Origin: Toxorhynchites rutilus septentrionalis
Lineage: Eukaryota > Arthropoda > Insecta > Diptera > Culicidae
Assembly (NCBI RefSeq): GCF_029784135.1
Contig: NC_073746.1
Location: 229,289,882-229,353,881 of the forward strand
Reading direction: 5' to 3'
Length of the DNA: 64,000 nucleotides
A model generated the notes under the pieces. It was not told where the DNA came from. It ran no database searches and saw only the letters and a list, made by a program, of their open reading frames with translations. The position numbers and the translations under genes were made by a program. Positions 1-9,820 of the stretch are shown in pieces. Within the stretch, counting starts at the first letter, position 1. Every line of letters begins with the position of its first letter.

Positions 1-870
1 AAAGCCCATCAATATGGGTATCAAATGAAGATGCTCGACTGGTAGAACACAGTAGATCATGAAAAATCCCAACAAACATCGAAACATACTTTTAATTCTA
101 CTGTCATTATAAAACTGCGTATTCCATGTTCATGGAAAATTTGATTTGGCCGCCGCTAAAAAATGGCTGAATGGCTTGACTTGGAGAATACACTACACTA
201 TGAACAACATAATTTCGAAAAGCTCATCGCCATGAAATGGTCCACTATGTATTTTTTGCAATCCCCTCAATATTAGTCTCAAATGAAATGATTTCACTAA
301 TAGAATACAGTACACCATCGAAATATTCTGAAGAAAGTTAGGTAAGAAACAAAAATTGAAAAAACATGAATTTTTTGAATGGTTTTAATGTAGAGAAACT
401 AGGAATTAAAATAAGTAAAAAAACATGTTTAAGTTAAACGGTTTATTGTACTAAGAGCTAGAAAATAATTTGACAAGTAGCTGTTAGTAATTATCACATC
501 CGTTCTTTCATTGATCTAGGGCAATGATGAGACTAAAATAACATCGTGGGGTATATGATGAAACAACTAACTGTGGATAATGGAAATACAACGTTTATTT
601 CTTACCTAATTTTCTTCGGAATATTCTCATGATGTATTGTATTCTATTAGTCAAATCATTTTATTTGATACCGATATTGAGGGAATTGCGAAAAATACAT
701 AGTCGACCATTTAGTGGCGGCGACCTTTTTGAATTTATGTTGTTTATTATGTTTCGTGTTCTTCATGCCAAGTCATTCAGCCATTTTTAGCGAAGGCCAA
801 AATAAATTTTTCAAGGTCATAGAATACGTAGTTTGATAATTGCAGTAGAATTAAAAGTATGTTCCATATT
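1..870. repeat. Long imperfect inverted repeat (arms about 60-350 and 596-865)
   Basis: The left arm (from TTCTACTGTCATTATAAAAC near 97 to the TTAGGTAAGAAAC stretch near 340) returns in reverse complement from TTTCTTACCTAATTTTC near 597 to about 865. The AT-rich spacer is about 245 bp. The arms share a sequence type with the tandem array at 1040-1700 (GCAATCCC/GAGGGAATTGC, TTTGATACC, the CATTTT-GGCGGC core), so this is probably one repeat family in opposite orientations. No coding capacity is visible. The class is unknown; a foldback element or a hairpin-like rearrangement of the tandem repeat are both possible. Confidence 0.6.
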
Positions 871-1890
871 TCAGATTAATGAGTCAATAGGAACGGGGCA
901 ATTTTCTATTAATATGGGGCAACCCTACAAACATTCAAACATACATACAAACAGGTCAAGCTGAATGAAACCATTTAAAAAGTAATTAGTTGTTTGGGGA
1001 CTGCGGTCATTTTGGATTTGCATTTATCAAAAATTACTGTCTTCTACTAGCCAATTCCTTTCATTTGATATACATATTGATGGGGTTCTGATAAAATGTG
1101 TAATCCGCCATTTTGTAGTGGTCGCCATCTTGGATTTGCATTTCTCATGTATAACTGTGTTCTACTAGTTAAGTTCTTTTATCTGATACTCATATTGATG
1201 GGGTTTTGAGACAACGTGTAATCAGTTATTTTGTGGTGGCGGCCATTTTTGAGTCGCATTTTTCATAAATAACTGTGTTCTACTGTCAATCCCTTTCATT
1301 TGATATCCATATTGATCGGGTTTAAAGAAAATATGTAATCCGCCATTTTGTGGTGGCAGCCATTTTTGATTCGCATTTTTCATAAATAACTGTCAATCCG
1401 TTTCATTTGATACCCAAATTGATCGGGTTTAAAGAAAATATGTAGTCCGCTATTTTGTGGTGGCGGCCATTTTGGATTTGCATTTCTCATGAATAACTGT
1501 GTTCTACTAGTCAAGCCCTTTCATTTGATACCCATATTGATGGGGTTTTGAGAAAATATGTAATCCGTCATTTTGGATTTGCATTCCTCATGAATAATTG
1601 TGTTCTACTAGCCAAGCCCTTTCATTTGATACCCATATTGAAGGAGTTTGGGAGAATATGTAATCCGCCATTTTGTAGCGGCAGCCATCTTGGAGTTTTA
1701 AAATCATGAAATTCTCAGTTTTATAATGACTGCAGAGATAAAGGTGTGTTCCAAATTTCAGATCAATCGGTCAAATTTCTATCGATGTGGTAATGCGCTA
1801 CAGACAAACATGTTACAAACATATAAACGTACAAACATACAAACATACAAATTACAGGGCAAGCTAAATAAAACCGTTTAAAAACAGTTC
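870..1890. repeat. About 118-bp tandem array, roughly six units, with flanking tail-like repeats
   Basis: From about 1040 to 1700 a unit of roughly 100-120 bp recurs about six times. Each unit contains CTACTAGTCAAGCCCTTTCA, then TTTGATACCCATATTGATGG, then ATATGTAATCCGCCATTTTG and a CATTTTTGATTCGCATTTTT stretch before the next unit. Units differ by substitutions and small deletions. The array is bracketed by two related segments (about 870-985 and 1741-1885), each containing a CAAATTTCAGATCAATCGG-like phrase, ACAAACATACAAAC repeats and GGCAAGCTGAATGAAACC. These look like the tail of an unclassified transposable element. No gene is seen. Confidence 0.6.
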
Positions 1891-2191
1891 CTATCGGTGA
1901 TTTATGAGAAAAATCTGTGATCTTACTGTACAGAACAAAATAAAAAACAGGAAGTGGGTTATATCTATGGTATAACCGCAAGGGTGACGTAGGACTATCG
2001 TTGATTTAGAGATCATTTGTATGAAGTTGAATCTGAATTCATTCTGAATGAATGAATATTTGGAGAACTTCGAAAACGAGAGCGTTACGTTGGAGGCACA
2101 AGGTTTTATGCATCCAATATTGGATACGGAAATATCCTACTGATGGGGAAGAATAATCTTCAGAAGCTATCCTGTTGATTGCGATTGATTG

Positions 2192-3060
2192 AATATATTT
2201 TGAAAATTCCCAAAGGAACTGGCAGATTATTTTCAGTAACGATTAGATATTTCCACATTTTCCTCGATACTGGACGCCCACCAGTGGTTAATGCTAATTC
2301 GATAACCACCTGTTAATAGCACTTGATTGAAACATATTTGGTCACAGTGTTACATGGATAGAAAACATTCAATTAAACTCTTTCACATGAATATATTTTG
2401 AAAATTCCCAGAGGAACTGGCAGATTATTTTCAGTAACGATTAGTTATTTCCACATTTTCCTCGATACTGGAAGCCCACCAGTGGTTAATGCCAACTCGA
2501 TAACCACCTGTTAATAGCACTTGATTAAAACATATTTGGTCACAGTGTTACATGGATAGAAAACATTCAATTAAATTCATTCACATGAATATATTTTGAA
2601 AATTCCCAAAGGAACTGGCAGATTATTTTCAGTAACGATTAGATATTTCCACATTTTCCTCGATACTGGAAGCCCACCAGTGGTTAATGCCAACTCGATA
2701 ACCACCTGTTAATAGCACTTGGTTGAAACATATTTGGTCACAGTGTAACATGGATAGAAAACATTCAATTAAACTCTTTCACATGAATATATTTTGAAAA
2801 TTCCCAAAGGAACTGGCAGATTATTTTAAGTAACGATTAGATATTTCCACATTTTCCTCGATACTGGAAGCCCACCAGTGGTTAATGCCAACTCGATAAC
2901 CACCTGTTAATAGCACTTGATTGAAACATATTTGGTCACAGTGTTACATGGATAGAAAACATTCAATTAAACTCTTTCACATGAATATATTTTGAAAATT
3001 CCCAAAGGAACTGGCAGATTATATTTTCCAGCAATGATTAGATCTTTCCGGAACTTTCTC
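2192..3060 (+). repeat. 198-bp tandem repeat, four full units plus a partial fifth
   Basis: AATATATTTTGAAAATTCCC recurs at 2192, 2390, 2588, 2786 and 2984, an exact 198-bp spacing. Each unit continues with GGAACTGGCAGATTATTTTC, a TTTCCACATTTTCCTCGATA stretch, GCCCACCAGTGGTTAATGC and TTGGTCACAGTGTTACATGG. The fifth unit diverges after about 75 bp into sequence shared with the non-tandem version in other copies (TTTCCGGAACTTTCTCGATGC). The units are nearly identical, so amplification is recent relative to the element. Confidence 0.85.
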
Positions 3061-3439
3061 GATGCTGAATGGCATCCTAACGGAAAGAGTTCTGCGCGTG
3101 TATGTGTCGATCCTTCGCCGTCCACCTCCTCCAGCACGTTAGGCAACGATGTTGTCTTGTCGATGTCCTCACGAAAAATGAATGTGTCTCACCACCAGAA
3201 TATCGCTTAAGTATGCTTTTTGTGTGTGATTGAACCGAGAGAAGGTGTGGTTTACGATGGCAATTTGGAAGGCAAACTAGAGGGGAATGAACTCTCTGAG
3301 CTCGGAACTTTCGGCGACTGAGCAATAATCGATTGCGGGCGCATACAATATTGGATACGGAAATATCCTACTGATGGGGAAGAATAATCTTCTGAAGCTA
3401 TCCTGTTAATTGCGATTGATTGAAAAACCACAAAACCAA

Positions 3440-3830
3440 ATGTATTTGGTCACAGTGTTACATGGATAGAAAACATTCAATTAAACTCTTTCACATGAAT
3501 ATATTTTGAAAATTCCCAAAGGAACTGGCAGATTATTTTCAGTAACGATTAGATATTTCCACATTTTCCTCGATACTGGAAGCCCACCATTGGTTAATGC
3601 CAACTCGATAACCACCTGTTAATAGCACTTGATTGAAACATATTTGGTCACAGTGTAACATGGATAGAAAACATTCAATTAAACTCTTTCACATGAATAT
3701 ATTTGGAAAATTCCCAGAGGAACTGGCAGATTATTCTCAGTAACGATTAGATATTTCCACATTTTCCTCGATACTGGAAGCCCACCAGTGGTTAATGCCA
3801 ACTCGATAACCACCTGTTAATAGCCGCGCG
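3440..3830 (+). repeat. Second block of the 198-bp repeat (about two units)
   Basis: The same unit start is found at 3498 and 3696, again 198 bp apart, and runs into a CACCTGTTAATAGC end at about 3823, where it is cut by a CGCGCGTGTATGTGTGTG microsatellite-like stretch. Related units with about 194-bp spacing occur at 48600-48900 and 49380-49660 in copy 4. Confidence 0.75.
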
Positions 3831-4039
3831 TGTATGTGTGTGTAGCGATGTCTTCCCAGGGAACCGTTTGTGGCATCACTCTCCTCCTGATAGGTTCCCT
3901 TCTGGCATAGGGTGCACAAACAGGCTCTTGGTGACACCGTTCATCCGCGCTTTCATGATAAATAAAGAGCTTCACCGCAACAGCGACAACATGCTCCAAT
4001 CGCTGTTCAATTAGAACGGAGTGGATTTCCGAGCGCCGC

Positions 4040-4062
4040 TCGCTTATATACCGATTGGTGAT
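4040..4062 (-). promoter_or_regulatory. TATA plus CCAAT promoter-like core near element right end
   Basis: On the minus strand CACCAATCGG lies immediately upstream of TATATAAGCGAGCGGCGCTC. The same arrangement is conserved near the right end of copies 2, 3 and 4 (about 19531-19546, 38497-38512 and 49924-49939). The CCAAT-TATATAAG spacing resembles a core-histone promoter, but no intact downstream reading frame was recognised, so the driven gene is unknown. Conservation in four copies argues that it was part of the founder element. Confidence 0.45.
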
Positions 4063-4998
4063 TTCAATAGCCTGTTTTGAAAGCAATTTTAAGACTATTG
4101 AAACAAGTTTTTGGATCAAAAAGTAACAAGTATATAACGCGTAGACATTTTATCTTTCGAATGAATTGTTTATCATACCATTTCGTTCAGTTGTTTAGGA
4201 GCTATTAACGCTCAAAATCTCGGTCTCCGGCGTAACGCTTTCGTTTTCGAAACTTTGATTTTACACCCCGGTATAGAAATGAAAGACGTAGTCCTACGTC
4301 AAAAGACGGGTGGGTAATGTCGGGGACATAACCGGAGTGACGTAGGACTATACAAAGGGGACAGCTTTTGTTAAATATATATTTTTTATATATTGTTTTA
4401 TTTTCTTCTCCTACGTGAATACCTACTTATCTACCTGAAAAATGGATTAGTACTCTTTATGAACATGTTGATGGTTCTGAAAAAAACCTTTGGTGTTGTG
4501 TACTCGATATCCCCATCTTATTCGGTTAAACCTTCCTGTTTAGCTATTGCGTTTGCCACTCGCCACAGCTTTCACAGTTGGAAAATTTCTTCCCATCCAG
4601 CTTGTGTCATGTTGTTCAGTAAATTACATTTTATGCGACGTGCCGAAACACTCAGTGTCGCATTGGAGGCGATTTTAACCTGTGTTTTAACCATAATTTG
4701 GACCCCGAACTCTATGTTTACAAAAATGTCGCATTACATGTCCGTTCAATTAGCTAAATGTCGAACTAATTGTAAATTACTGTACTTTCTATCTGGAAAC
4801 AATTTGAGAATTGGTGAAAATTGAATAATCAGGAAAGTCCCCAACTATCAATAAGCTCAGAACAACTGCCAAATTCACATACTCATCAGATCCTGGCAAA
4901 CAAATTATGAAAAAATCAATTTGTGTTTTATTATAATTTTGGATATTATTTTAGAATGCATTAAACTGTATTTCGTAAACTCTTTTTTGAAAGGTTTA

Positions 4999-5016
4999 AT
5001 GGCTCTGATAAATGGC
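4999..5016 (-). other. Decayed histone-type 3' stem-loop
   Basis: The plus-strand text GGCTCTGATAAATGGC is a mutated form of the reverse complement of the histone mRNA 3' hairpin (GGCYCTTTTCAGRGCC). It lies 3' of the H2A relic on the same strand, where a histone gene would have it. Weak alone; supported by intact hairpins at the five H3 relics. Confidence 0.35.
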
Positions 5017-5239
5017 GTGTTTTATGGAATGGTTCCAATTTAGAAAACTTAGTACTCGTGGTTTTAAAAAAAAAACATTTCGAACGCCCCCGATGTCGCC
5101 TTGTTCTGGTTTTGCCACCAAAGCAGATTGTATAAAGAACAAACTTTTTTCTTCCGCTACCTGCTGTCGTTTTGCGATTGCGTTTGCCACTCGCTGCAAC
5201 TGCCTGTTGTTGTCTTGATGTCCACCGAACCGAATGTGG

Positions 5240-5443
5240 TCTGTTCTGAATGCGGGTTTTCTTATAGTCGCGAGCAGCTTTTCCACTTCGGCGGCCGAAA
5301 CTATATAACGCCGGCTAGGTGGACTGGTGCACTGGTACTAACGCGCTCGGCCTAGCTACCCTTGCGGGGAACTCCAGACTAACACGGTTCGAGCGGGATT
5401 TTGCCTTTCCCTTCACTTTTCCTCCTTTGCCATATCCAACCAT
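5240..5443 (-). pseudogene. Histone H2A pseudogene (N-terminal half)
   Basis: Reading the minus strand from an ATG at 5443 gives MVGYGKGGKVKGKAKSRSNR, then a VSLEFP stretch. This matches the insect H2A N-terminus (the GKGGKVKGKAKSRSNRAGLQFP region). After frame breaks, AERVS-TSAPVHLAGVI and then AARDYKKTRI are recognisable against the H2A sequence around the RVGAGAPVYLAAV and NAARDNKKTRI motifs. The LRKGNY part is damaged, part of the alpha-2 segment is missing and no C-terminal half with the acidic-patch residues is readable, so it cannot encode a working histone. In a functional gene this would be an intronless replication-dependent H2A. It lies inside an element whose ends match those of the H3-carrying repeats nearby. 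Confidence 0.7.
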
Positions 5444-5966
5444 GGTTGCTAGTGTTGGTTTGTTGATGTGATGTGATGCGAAACGATGTGGTGTACGGTT
5501 TGGATGAGAATGATCGTTACGGCAGCGGAGCGGGGATTTTTAAGCTGACTGGCTGGCTCGAGAATTACGCATGTGTGAGAGACTGCGACCAATGTTTCGT
5601 TCATATTTTTTCTTTTTTCTTTCCAATCGTGCTTCATTGTATTTCGCTGCTGCTCTGGTTGACCGTTTTGGTCGGTACGATTTGAGGAGCACAAAATGGA
5701 CCAATCAAAAATGGGCACATAGTGCATTTGGACAATGCTTGATATTTCACCATTATTCAATTATTTATCTCAAGAAAAATGGAATGTTATTCGTTATGAT
5801 AGATGCGTAGATATATTTCCTATCAATTGATGCAAAAACCTTTGCGATCTATTGAGAAATGCTCGAGTTATAAGCGTTCCAAATCTTGCATTTTTTCCTA
5901 CTTGTCCAGTGCCTAGATTTTCATTTCACCCCCTATATCTTCCGGTTAGACGTAGTCCTACGTCAA

Positions 5967-6180
5967 AAAAACTGAAAAAATATACCTTTTTTTTATAAAT
6001 CTGTATATTTGCCAACACTGGATGGTTCGACGGTACAAGGAACATCAAATTGAATTCCCTCAACGTATACATGGAAGAATCTCCATTCGCGTTGACGGCA
6101 TTGTGCTTCATGTGTTCGATTTGTGAAGCGAAAATGATAATAGACAATGAAATCATGGAAATATCAGGAAATTTATATAA
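5967..6180. other. Spacer between two elements, no recognised gene
   Basis: A stretch open on both strands lies between the end of the H2A-carrying element and the start of copy 2. The minus strand reads through without stops for about 45 codons (containing SQIEHMKHNAVNANGDSS), and the plus strand from an ATG near 6022 also reads about 34 codons. No family was recognised. It could be a small leftover of a host exon or chance. Confidence 0.3.
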
Positions 6181-6837
6181 AAACAGGAAGTGGGTTATAT
6201 CTATGGTATAACCGCAAGGGTGACGTAGGACTATCGTTGATTTAGGGATCATTTGTTTGAAGTTGAATCTAAATCCATCCTGAATGAATGAATAAATAAA
6301 TATTTGGGTGGTTTCAAAAACGAGAGCATTACGTTGGAGGCTCAAGGTTATATGCATTCAATATTGGATACAAAAAACCTTGTTCTGAAGAATAATCTTC
6401 AGAAGTTTTCCTGTTAACTGCACTTGATTGACAAACCACAAAACCAAATGTATGTGGTCGCAGTATTATATGGATAGAAAAAAATTAAAACAAACTCGCT
6501 TGAATGTAATTTTCAATTCCAAGGGGAACTGCCAGATTATTTTTCAGCAACGATCATTTCTTTCCAGGTTTCTTCTCGATAACCAGCAAACGAAAAGAGT
6601 TGCGCGCGTGTATGTGTGTGTGTGTGTGGCGGCTGCTTCAATGTCTTCCCGAGGAACCGTATTTTGATGCTCTCTTGGTCACCTTCTCTTCTCCTTCTGA
6701 TCGATCGGTTTTTCTGCGCTCCCTCACAGTTAAAACAAACTGATTGCATTTCAGGTCAGGTCAGGCCAGGTAATGAATCCCTCGATCCCTCGCCGTTCAG
6801 CTCGTTCAGTAACGATGTTGTCTTGTCGATGTCCTCA

Positions 6838-6995
6838 GGCGTCGTGCACAAATTACGTAACGCTAAAAATCCGGATCTTGAACCCCCTCCCCCCCCCCCC
6901 TTACGTAACGCAATTTCCTATCTCTAATAAACAGAAAGTAACGCAACATCTACCCCCTCCCCATTTATCGCGTTACGTAATTTGTGTACGACGCC
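6838..6995. mobile_element. 158-bp MITE, TCA duplication, TIR GGCGTCGTGCACAAATTACG
   Basis: The insert begins GGCGTCGTGCACAAATTACG and ends with the inverse of GGCGTCGTACACAAATTACG. TCA lies directly on both sides (6835-6837 and 6996-6998). The uninterrupted target GTCCTCACGAAAAATGAATG is present at copies 1 (3167) and 4 (49080), which proves the insertion. The 26-bp ends and 3-bp duplication fit a PIF/Harbinger-like MITE (inference). The centre has long C runs. The same insertion is in copy 3 at 35060-35213. Confidence 0.8.
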
Positions 6996-7518
6996 TCACG
7001 AAAAATGAATGGGTTTCACCACCAGAATATCATTTAAGTATGCTTTTCGTGCGTGATTGAATCGAGAGAAGGTGTGGTTTACGATGGCAATTTGGAAGGC
7101 AAACTAGAGGAGAATAAACTCTCTGAGTATGAAAATTTCGGCGACTGAGCAATATCGATTGAAAATTATATAATTTTCGCGATACGAAACAATTTCCGTT
7201 GCGCGCGCATACAATATTAGATACGAAAATATCCTACTGATGGGAAAGAATAATCTTCCGAAGCTTTCCAGCTAATTAATTGATTGAAAAATTACGAAAT
7301 CAAATGTATTTGGTCGCTGTGTTATATGGTTAGAAAACATTAAAATAAACTCTTTCGCATGAATGTATTTTTCAATTCCCAGGGAACTGGCAGATTGTTT
7401 TTCAGCAACGATTAGATCTTTCCGGAATTTTCTCGATGCTGTATGGCATCCAAACGAAAATTCTCGTTTCAGTTTGGCCTGCAAAAAACTTTTCTGAACT
7501 CTAATCCATCAAATTTGG

Positions 7519-7534
7519 AGCCCTGAAAAGGGCC
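7519..7534 (-). other. Histone 3' stem-loop of H3 relic a
   Basis: The plus strand AGCCCTGAAAAGGGCC is the exact reverse complement of GGCCCTTTTCAGGGCT, the canonical SLBP-bound hairpin at the 3' end of replication-dependent histone mRNAs. It stands about 25 bases after the last H3 codon on the same strand, the spacing normal for these genes. Confidence 0.85.
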
Positions 7535-7558
7535 GTTGATTATATGCTAAGCTAATAT

Positions 7559-7979
7559 AGCACGCTCTCCTCGGATACTATGGGCCAGCTGGATGTCCTT
7601 GGGCATGATGTGACGCGTTTTGCATGGATAGCACACAAATTGGTATCTTCGAATAGGACTCCTGCAGCGTCATAACCGCGGAACTTTGGAAGCGCAAGTC
7701 GGTTTTGAAATCCTGAGCAATTCAACGAACCAAATGCTGCAAAGGTAGCTTGCGGATCAGCGACTTCTGATAGCGACGAGTTTTACCCAAAGTTCCCTGT
7801 CGATAGCGATGTGGCTTCTCCACACTTCCTGCGGCTGGTGCGCTTATCCGAGCTGCTTTCGTGGTGCCTTACCACCGAAAGACTAACGAGCTGTCTGCTT
7901 TGTCCCAAACAAACGAGTCCTCACGGTGCGAGAGTAGAGTAAGAAATGAACGAAAGCAAAGGAAGCGTCATTTTATAAA
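7559..7979 (-). pseudogene. Histone H3 relic a with promoter
   Basis: The minus strand from about 7905 down to 7559 reads, across frame breaks, TKQTAR, GGKAP, then [41 protein letters not shown] and the C-terminal RRIRGERA region. This is nearly the whole of histone H3 in order, with small deletions (the KQLAT region, and parts around EAYLVGLFED) and a stop replacing K9. The start codon is lost. Upstream on the same strand is TTTATAAAATGACGC (TATA box, 7971-7979), and downstream is the 3' hairpin at 7519-7534. Having both promoter and 3' processing signal, with no poly(A) tail, shows capture at the DNA level rather than from a spliced or polyadenylated message. Confidence 0.8.
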
Positions 7980-8065
7980 CCATAAAAGTATAGAATCTAA
8001 ACCCCACCCTTATTATATTCGTTGCTTACCCTGAGAGAGAAACGAATAACATCGAAGTAAGTATA

Positions 8066-8284
8066 CAGTAATGTATTTGAATCCGGACACTTTGCGTTAC
8101 ATTTAATACCATACCGCAGCCACAACATTTTCTGCATGTTGAATTAATGCGATTGATTAGTAACTATCAAGAAACTATCAGTAACTATATTAGTAGCTAA
8201 AATAAATTCAACATGAAAAAAATGTTATGGCTGTGGTATGATATTAAATGTAATGCAAAGTGTCCGGATTCAAAAGCATTACTG
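8066..8284. mobile_element. 219-bp palindromic MITE, TA duplication
   Basis: The ends are CAGTAATGTATTTGAATCCG and the inverse of CAGTAATGCTTTTGAATCCG. The arms pair over roughly 80 bp each (8066-8146 against 8205-8284), giving almost a complete foldback. TA flanks both sides (8064-8065, 8285-8286), consistent with a Tc1/mariner-type MITE. The same insertion is present in copy 3 at 36207-36424. Confidence 0.75.
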
Positions 8285-8341
8285 TAAAAAAGAGTTAACT
8301 CGACTGAAAATTTTTCGGTTCGGCCTGCAAAAACGAAATTA

Positions 8342-8519
8342 AGAGCCCCCGCAGACTGCAGACTGACTTGTCGACCGATAGTTCGGTCGGCTTCTTAATC
8401 AGTACGGAGAGGTATGCATGTGCGCACATTACACCGATTCCGTTGGGTCGGTGTTTGCACCAGTAGCCGTTCCGACCAAACTGTCGGCTGAAGAAAAGTC
8501 TGTAGTGTGCGGGGGCTCT
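8342..8519. mobile_element. 178-bp MITE with AGAGCCCCCGCA ends
   Basis: It starts AGAGCCCCCGCAGACTGCAG and ends with the inverse of AGAGCCCCCGCACACTACAG. A second internal inverted pair (CCGATAGTTCGGTCGG against CCGACCAAACTGTCGG) makes it strongly foldable. An AT-rich target duplication is likely but its exact length is unclear. It is shared with copy 3 at 36482-36659. Confidence 0.7.
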
Positions 8520-8619
8520 AATTGAAGTGTACAGCATAATGCATAGACGTAAGTATGAGCTTCCCCATCTCACATTCCAATAAGATTAATGGGCTTCCAA
8601 GTGGGCGCGCTACATACGG

Positions 8620-9030
8620 ATACGAATGATTTCAATAACCTGTTTTCGAAGCTATCATTAAGCTATTGAAACAATTTTTCGACTCAATAAATAGCAATCA
8701 TATAACTCTTGGACATTTTATCTTTTGTATGAAATTATTATCATACTGTTCCGTTGATCCGAAGCAGAATGAATCTCTCTTAAAGAAGGAATGGATTTTT
8801 TCTTGGAATTTACTCAGCAAAAATAATGCCCTTTCCCAACAATTAAAAACGACAAACGGTAAACAGTTTCATCAAAATGATTTCTTCGATATGGGGATAT
8901 ATTCACTACATCATGTCATATATTTCATATTCTTCATTATGATATCCATATCCATGGCACCTATCGGTATCGAATTATCATCGACACCACGATTTTCGCT
9001 AAATGCTCCTTTCAGTTCGTCCTGTAAAAA
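8620..9030. repeat. Internal right-end-like segment and left arm of the H3 palindrome
   Basis: 8626-8770 resembles the segment just inside the right end of every copy (GATTTCAATAACCTGTTTTC, then TATTGAAACAATTTTTCGA, then CATTTTATCTTTTGTATGAA). From about 8866 to 9030 the sequence is the reverse complement of 18661-18845 (TCGGTATCGAATTATCATCG, ATATCCATATCCATGGCACC), so it is the outer part of an inverted duplication that also contains H3 relics b and c. No gene is seen. Confidence 0.55.
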
Positions 9031-9061
9031 TCTTTTCTGAACTCTAATCCATCAAATTGGG

Positions 9062-9077
9062 ATCCCTGAAAAGGGCC
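9062..9077 (-). other. Histone 3' stem-loop of H3 relic b
   Basis: Plus-strand ATCCCTGAAAAGGGCC is the histone hairpin with one stem base changed relative to relics a and c. It lies about 25 bases beyond the end of the H3 coding relic. Confidence 0.75.
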
Positions 9078-9103
9078 GTTGATTATATGCTAAGCTAATA
9101 TAA

Positions 9104-9509
9104 CACGCTCTCCTCGGATACGATGGGCCAGCTGGATGTCCTTGGGCATGATGTGACGCGTTTTGCATGGATAACACACAAATTGATATCTTCGAATAAG
9201 CCTCCTGCAGCGTCATAACTGCGGAACTTTGGAAGTGCAAGTCGGTTTTGAAGTCCTGAGCAATTCCACGATCCAAATGCTGCAAAGGTAGCTGGTAGGA
9301 TCACCAATTCGGTCGACTTCTGATAGCGACGAATTTCACGCAAAGTTCCCCGTCGATAGCGATGTGGCTTCTTCACCTATCCTGCTGCTGGTGCGCTTAT
9401 CCGAGCTGCTTTCATGTGCCTTACCACCGAAAGACTAACGAGCTCGAGTCCTCACGGTGCAAGAGTAGAGTAAGAAATGAACGAAAGCAAGGGAAGTGTC
9501 ATTTTATAA
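9104..9509 (-). pseudogene. Histone H3 relic b with promoter
   Basis: The minus strand contains [40 protein letters not shown] and, in another frame, [16 protein letters not shown], so most of the H3 histone fold is present. Several one- and two-base indels break the frame and the N-terminal tail is shortened. The TATA box is at about 9502-9509 and the 3' hairpin, with one changed base, at 9062-9077. It is head to head with relic c: the promoters face each other across about 90 bp. Several H3 segments stay legible, so decay is moderate. It cannot encode a full histone. Confidence 0.8.
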
Positions 9510-9595
9510 AACATAAAAGTATCGAATGTAAACCCCACCCTCTTTATTATATAAGCTTACTGTATACTTAGGAATATAATAAGGGTGGGGTTTAG

Positions 9596-9644
9596 ATTCT
9601 ATACTTTTATGGTTTATAAAATGACGCTTCCTTTGCTTTCGTTC
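9596..9644 (+). promoter_or_regulatory. TATA promoter and 5' leader of H3 relic c, left of the LINE
   Basis: TTTATAAAATGACGCTTCC (TATA near 9613-9621) followed by the leader up to CTTTCGTTC. In copy 3 this leader runs uninterrupted into TTTCTTACTCTACTCTCGCA (36977 onward). Here it is cut at CTTTCGTTC by the LINE and resumes at 18204. Confidence 0.75.
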
Positions 9645-9820
9645 CATACTGATTTTAACCTCCGACCGAGAAGGTCGCGTTTACTTTCAGCTCGGCAGTT
9701 TGGCGTTTTGGACAGCGGACTAGGACGTCTCCCCCTGGCGATTCCGAAGGAGTTAATTTTAATTATCTTTAAGTGGCAGCAGAAGAAGAAGCAGATAGCT
9801 ACGGCTAGTTTCGACCGTTA

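Larger units (their letters stand above)
1927..4302 (+). mobile_element. TGACGTAGGACTA-family element, copy 1 (no histone cargo)
   Basis: The left end carries ACAGGAAGTGGGTTATATCT, TATGGTATAACCGCAAGGG and then TGACGTAGGACTATCG. The right end is GAAAGACGTAGTCCTACGTC followed by a short A run, so the terminal motif TGACGTAGGACTA is inverted. Subterminal stretches are also related in inverted order (AAAACGAGAGCRTTACGTTGG on the left against the reverse of CCGGCGTAACGCTTTCGTTT on the right). The middle holds two sets of 198-bp tandem repeats and a segment (3050-3350) shared with other copies. No transposase is present, so it is non-autonomous. The superfamily is not determined; the exact left boundary is uncertain by tens of bases. 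Confidence 0.65.
4335..5966 (-). mobile_element. TGACGTAGGACTA-family element carrying a histone H2A relic
   Basis: The left end ACCGGAGTGACGTAGGACTA (about 4333-4352) and the right end GACGTAGTCCTACGTCAAAA (5949-5968) are inverted copies of the motif found at the ends of the histone-H3-carrying elements. The body differs from those: it has a degenerate H2A gene (5240-5443, minus) and a decayed histone-type 3' hairpin near 4999-5016. It starts about 33 bp after copy 1 ends, so related elements sit side by side. No transposase is seen. Confidence 0.5.

Noticed and set aside
4393..4824. 143-codon plus-strand frame
   Set aside because: No recognised motif, unusual composition, lies inside a repeat element; probably chance.
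5926..6357. 143-codon minus-strand frame spanning an element boundary
   Set aside because: It crosses from the end of one repeat into the start of the next, and the same C-terminal frame recurs at 34077-34301 and 34346-34588 as part of the element's left end, so it is a repeat-borne frame and not a gene.
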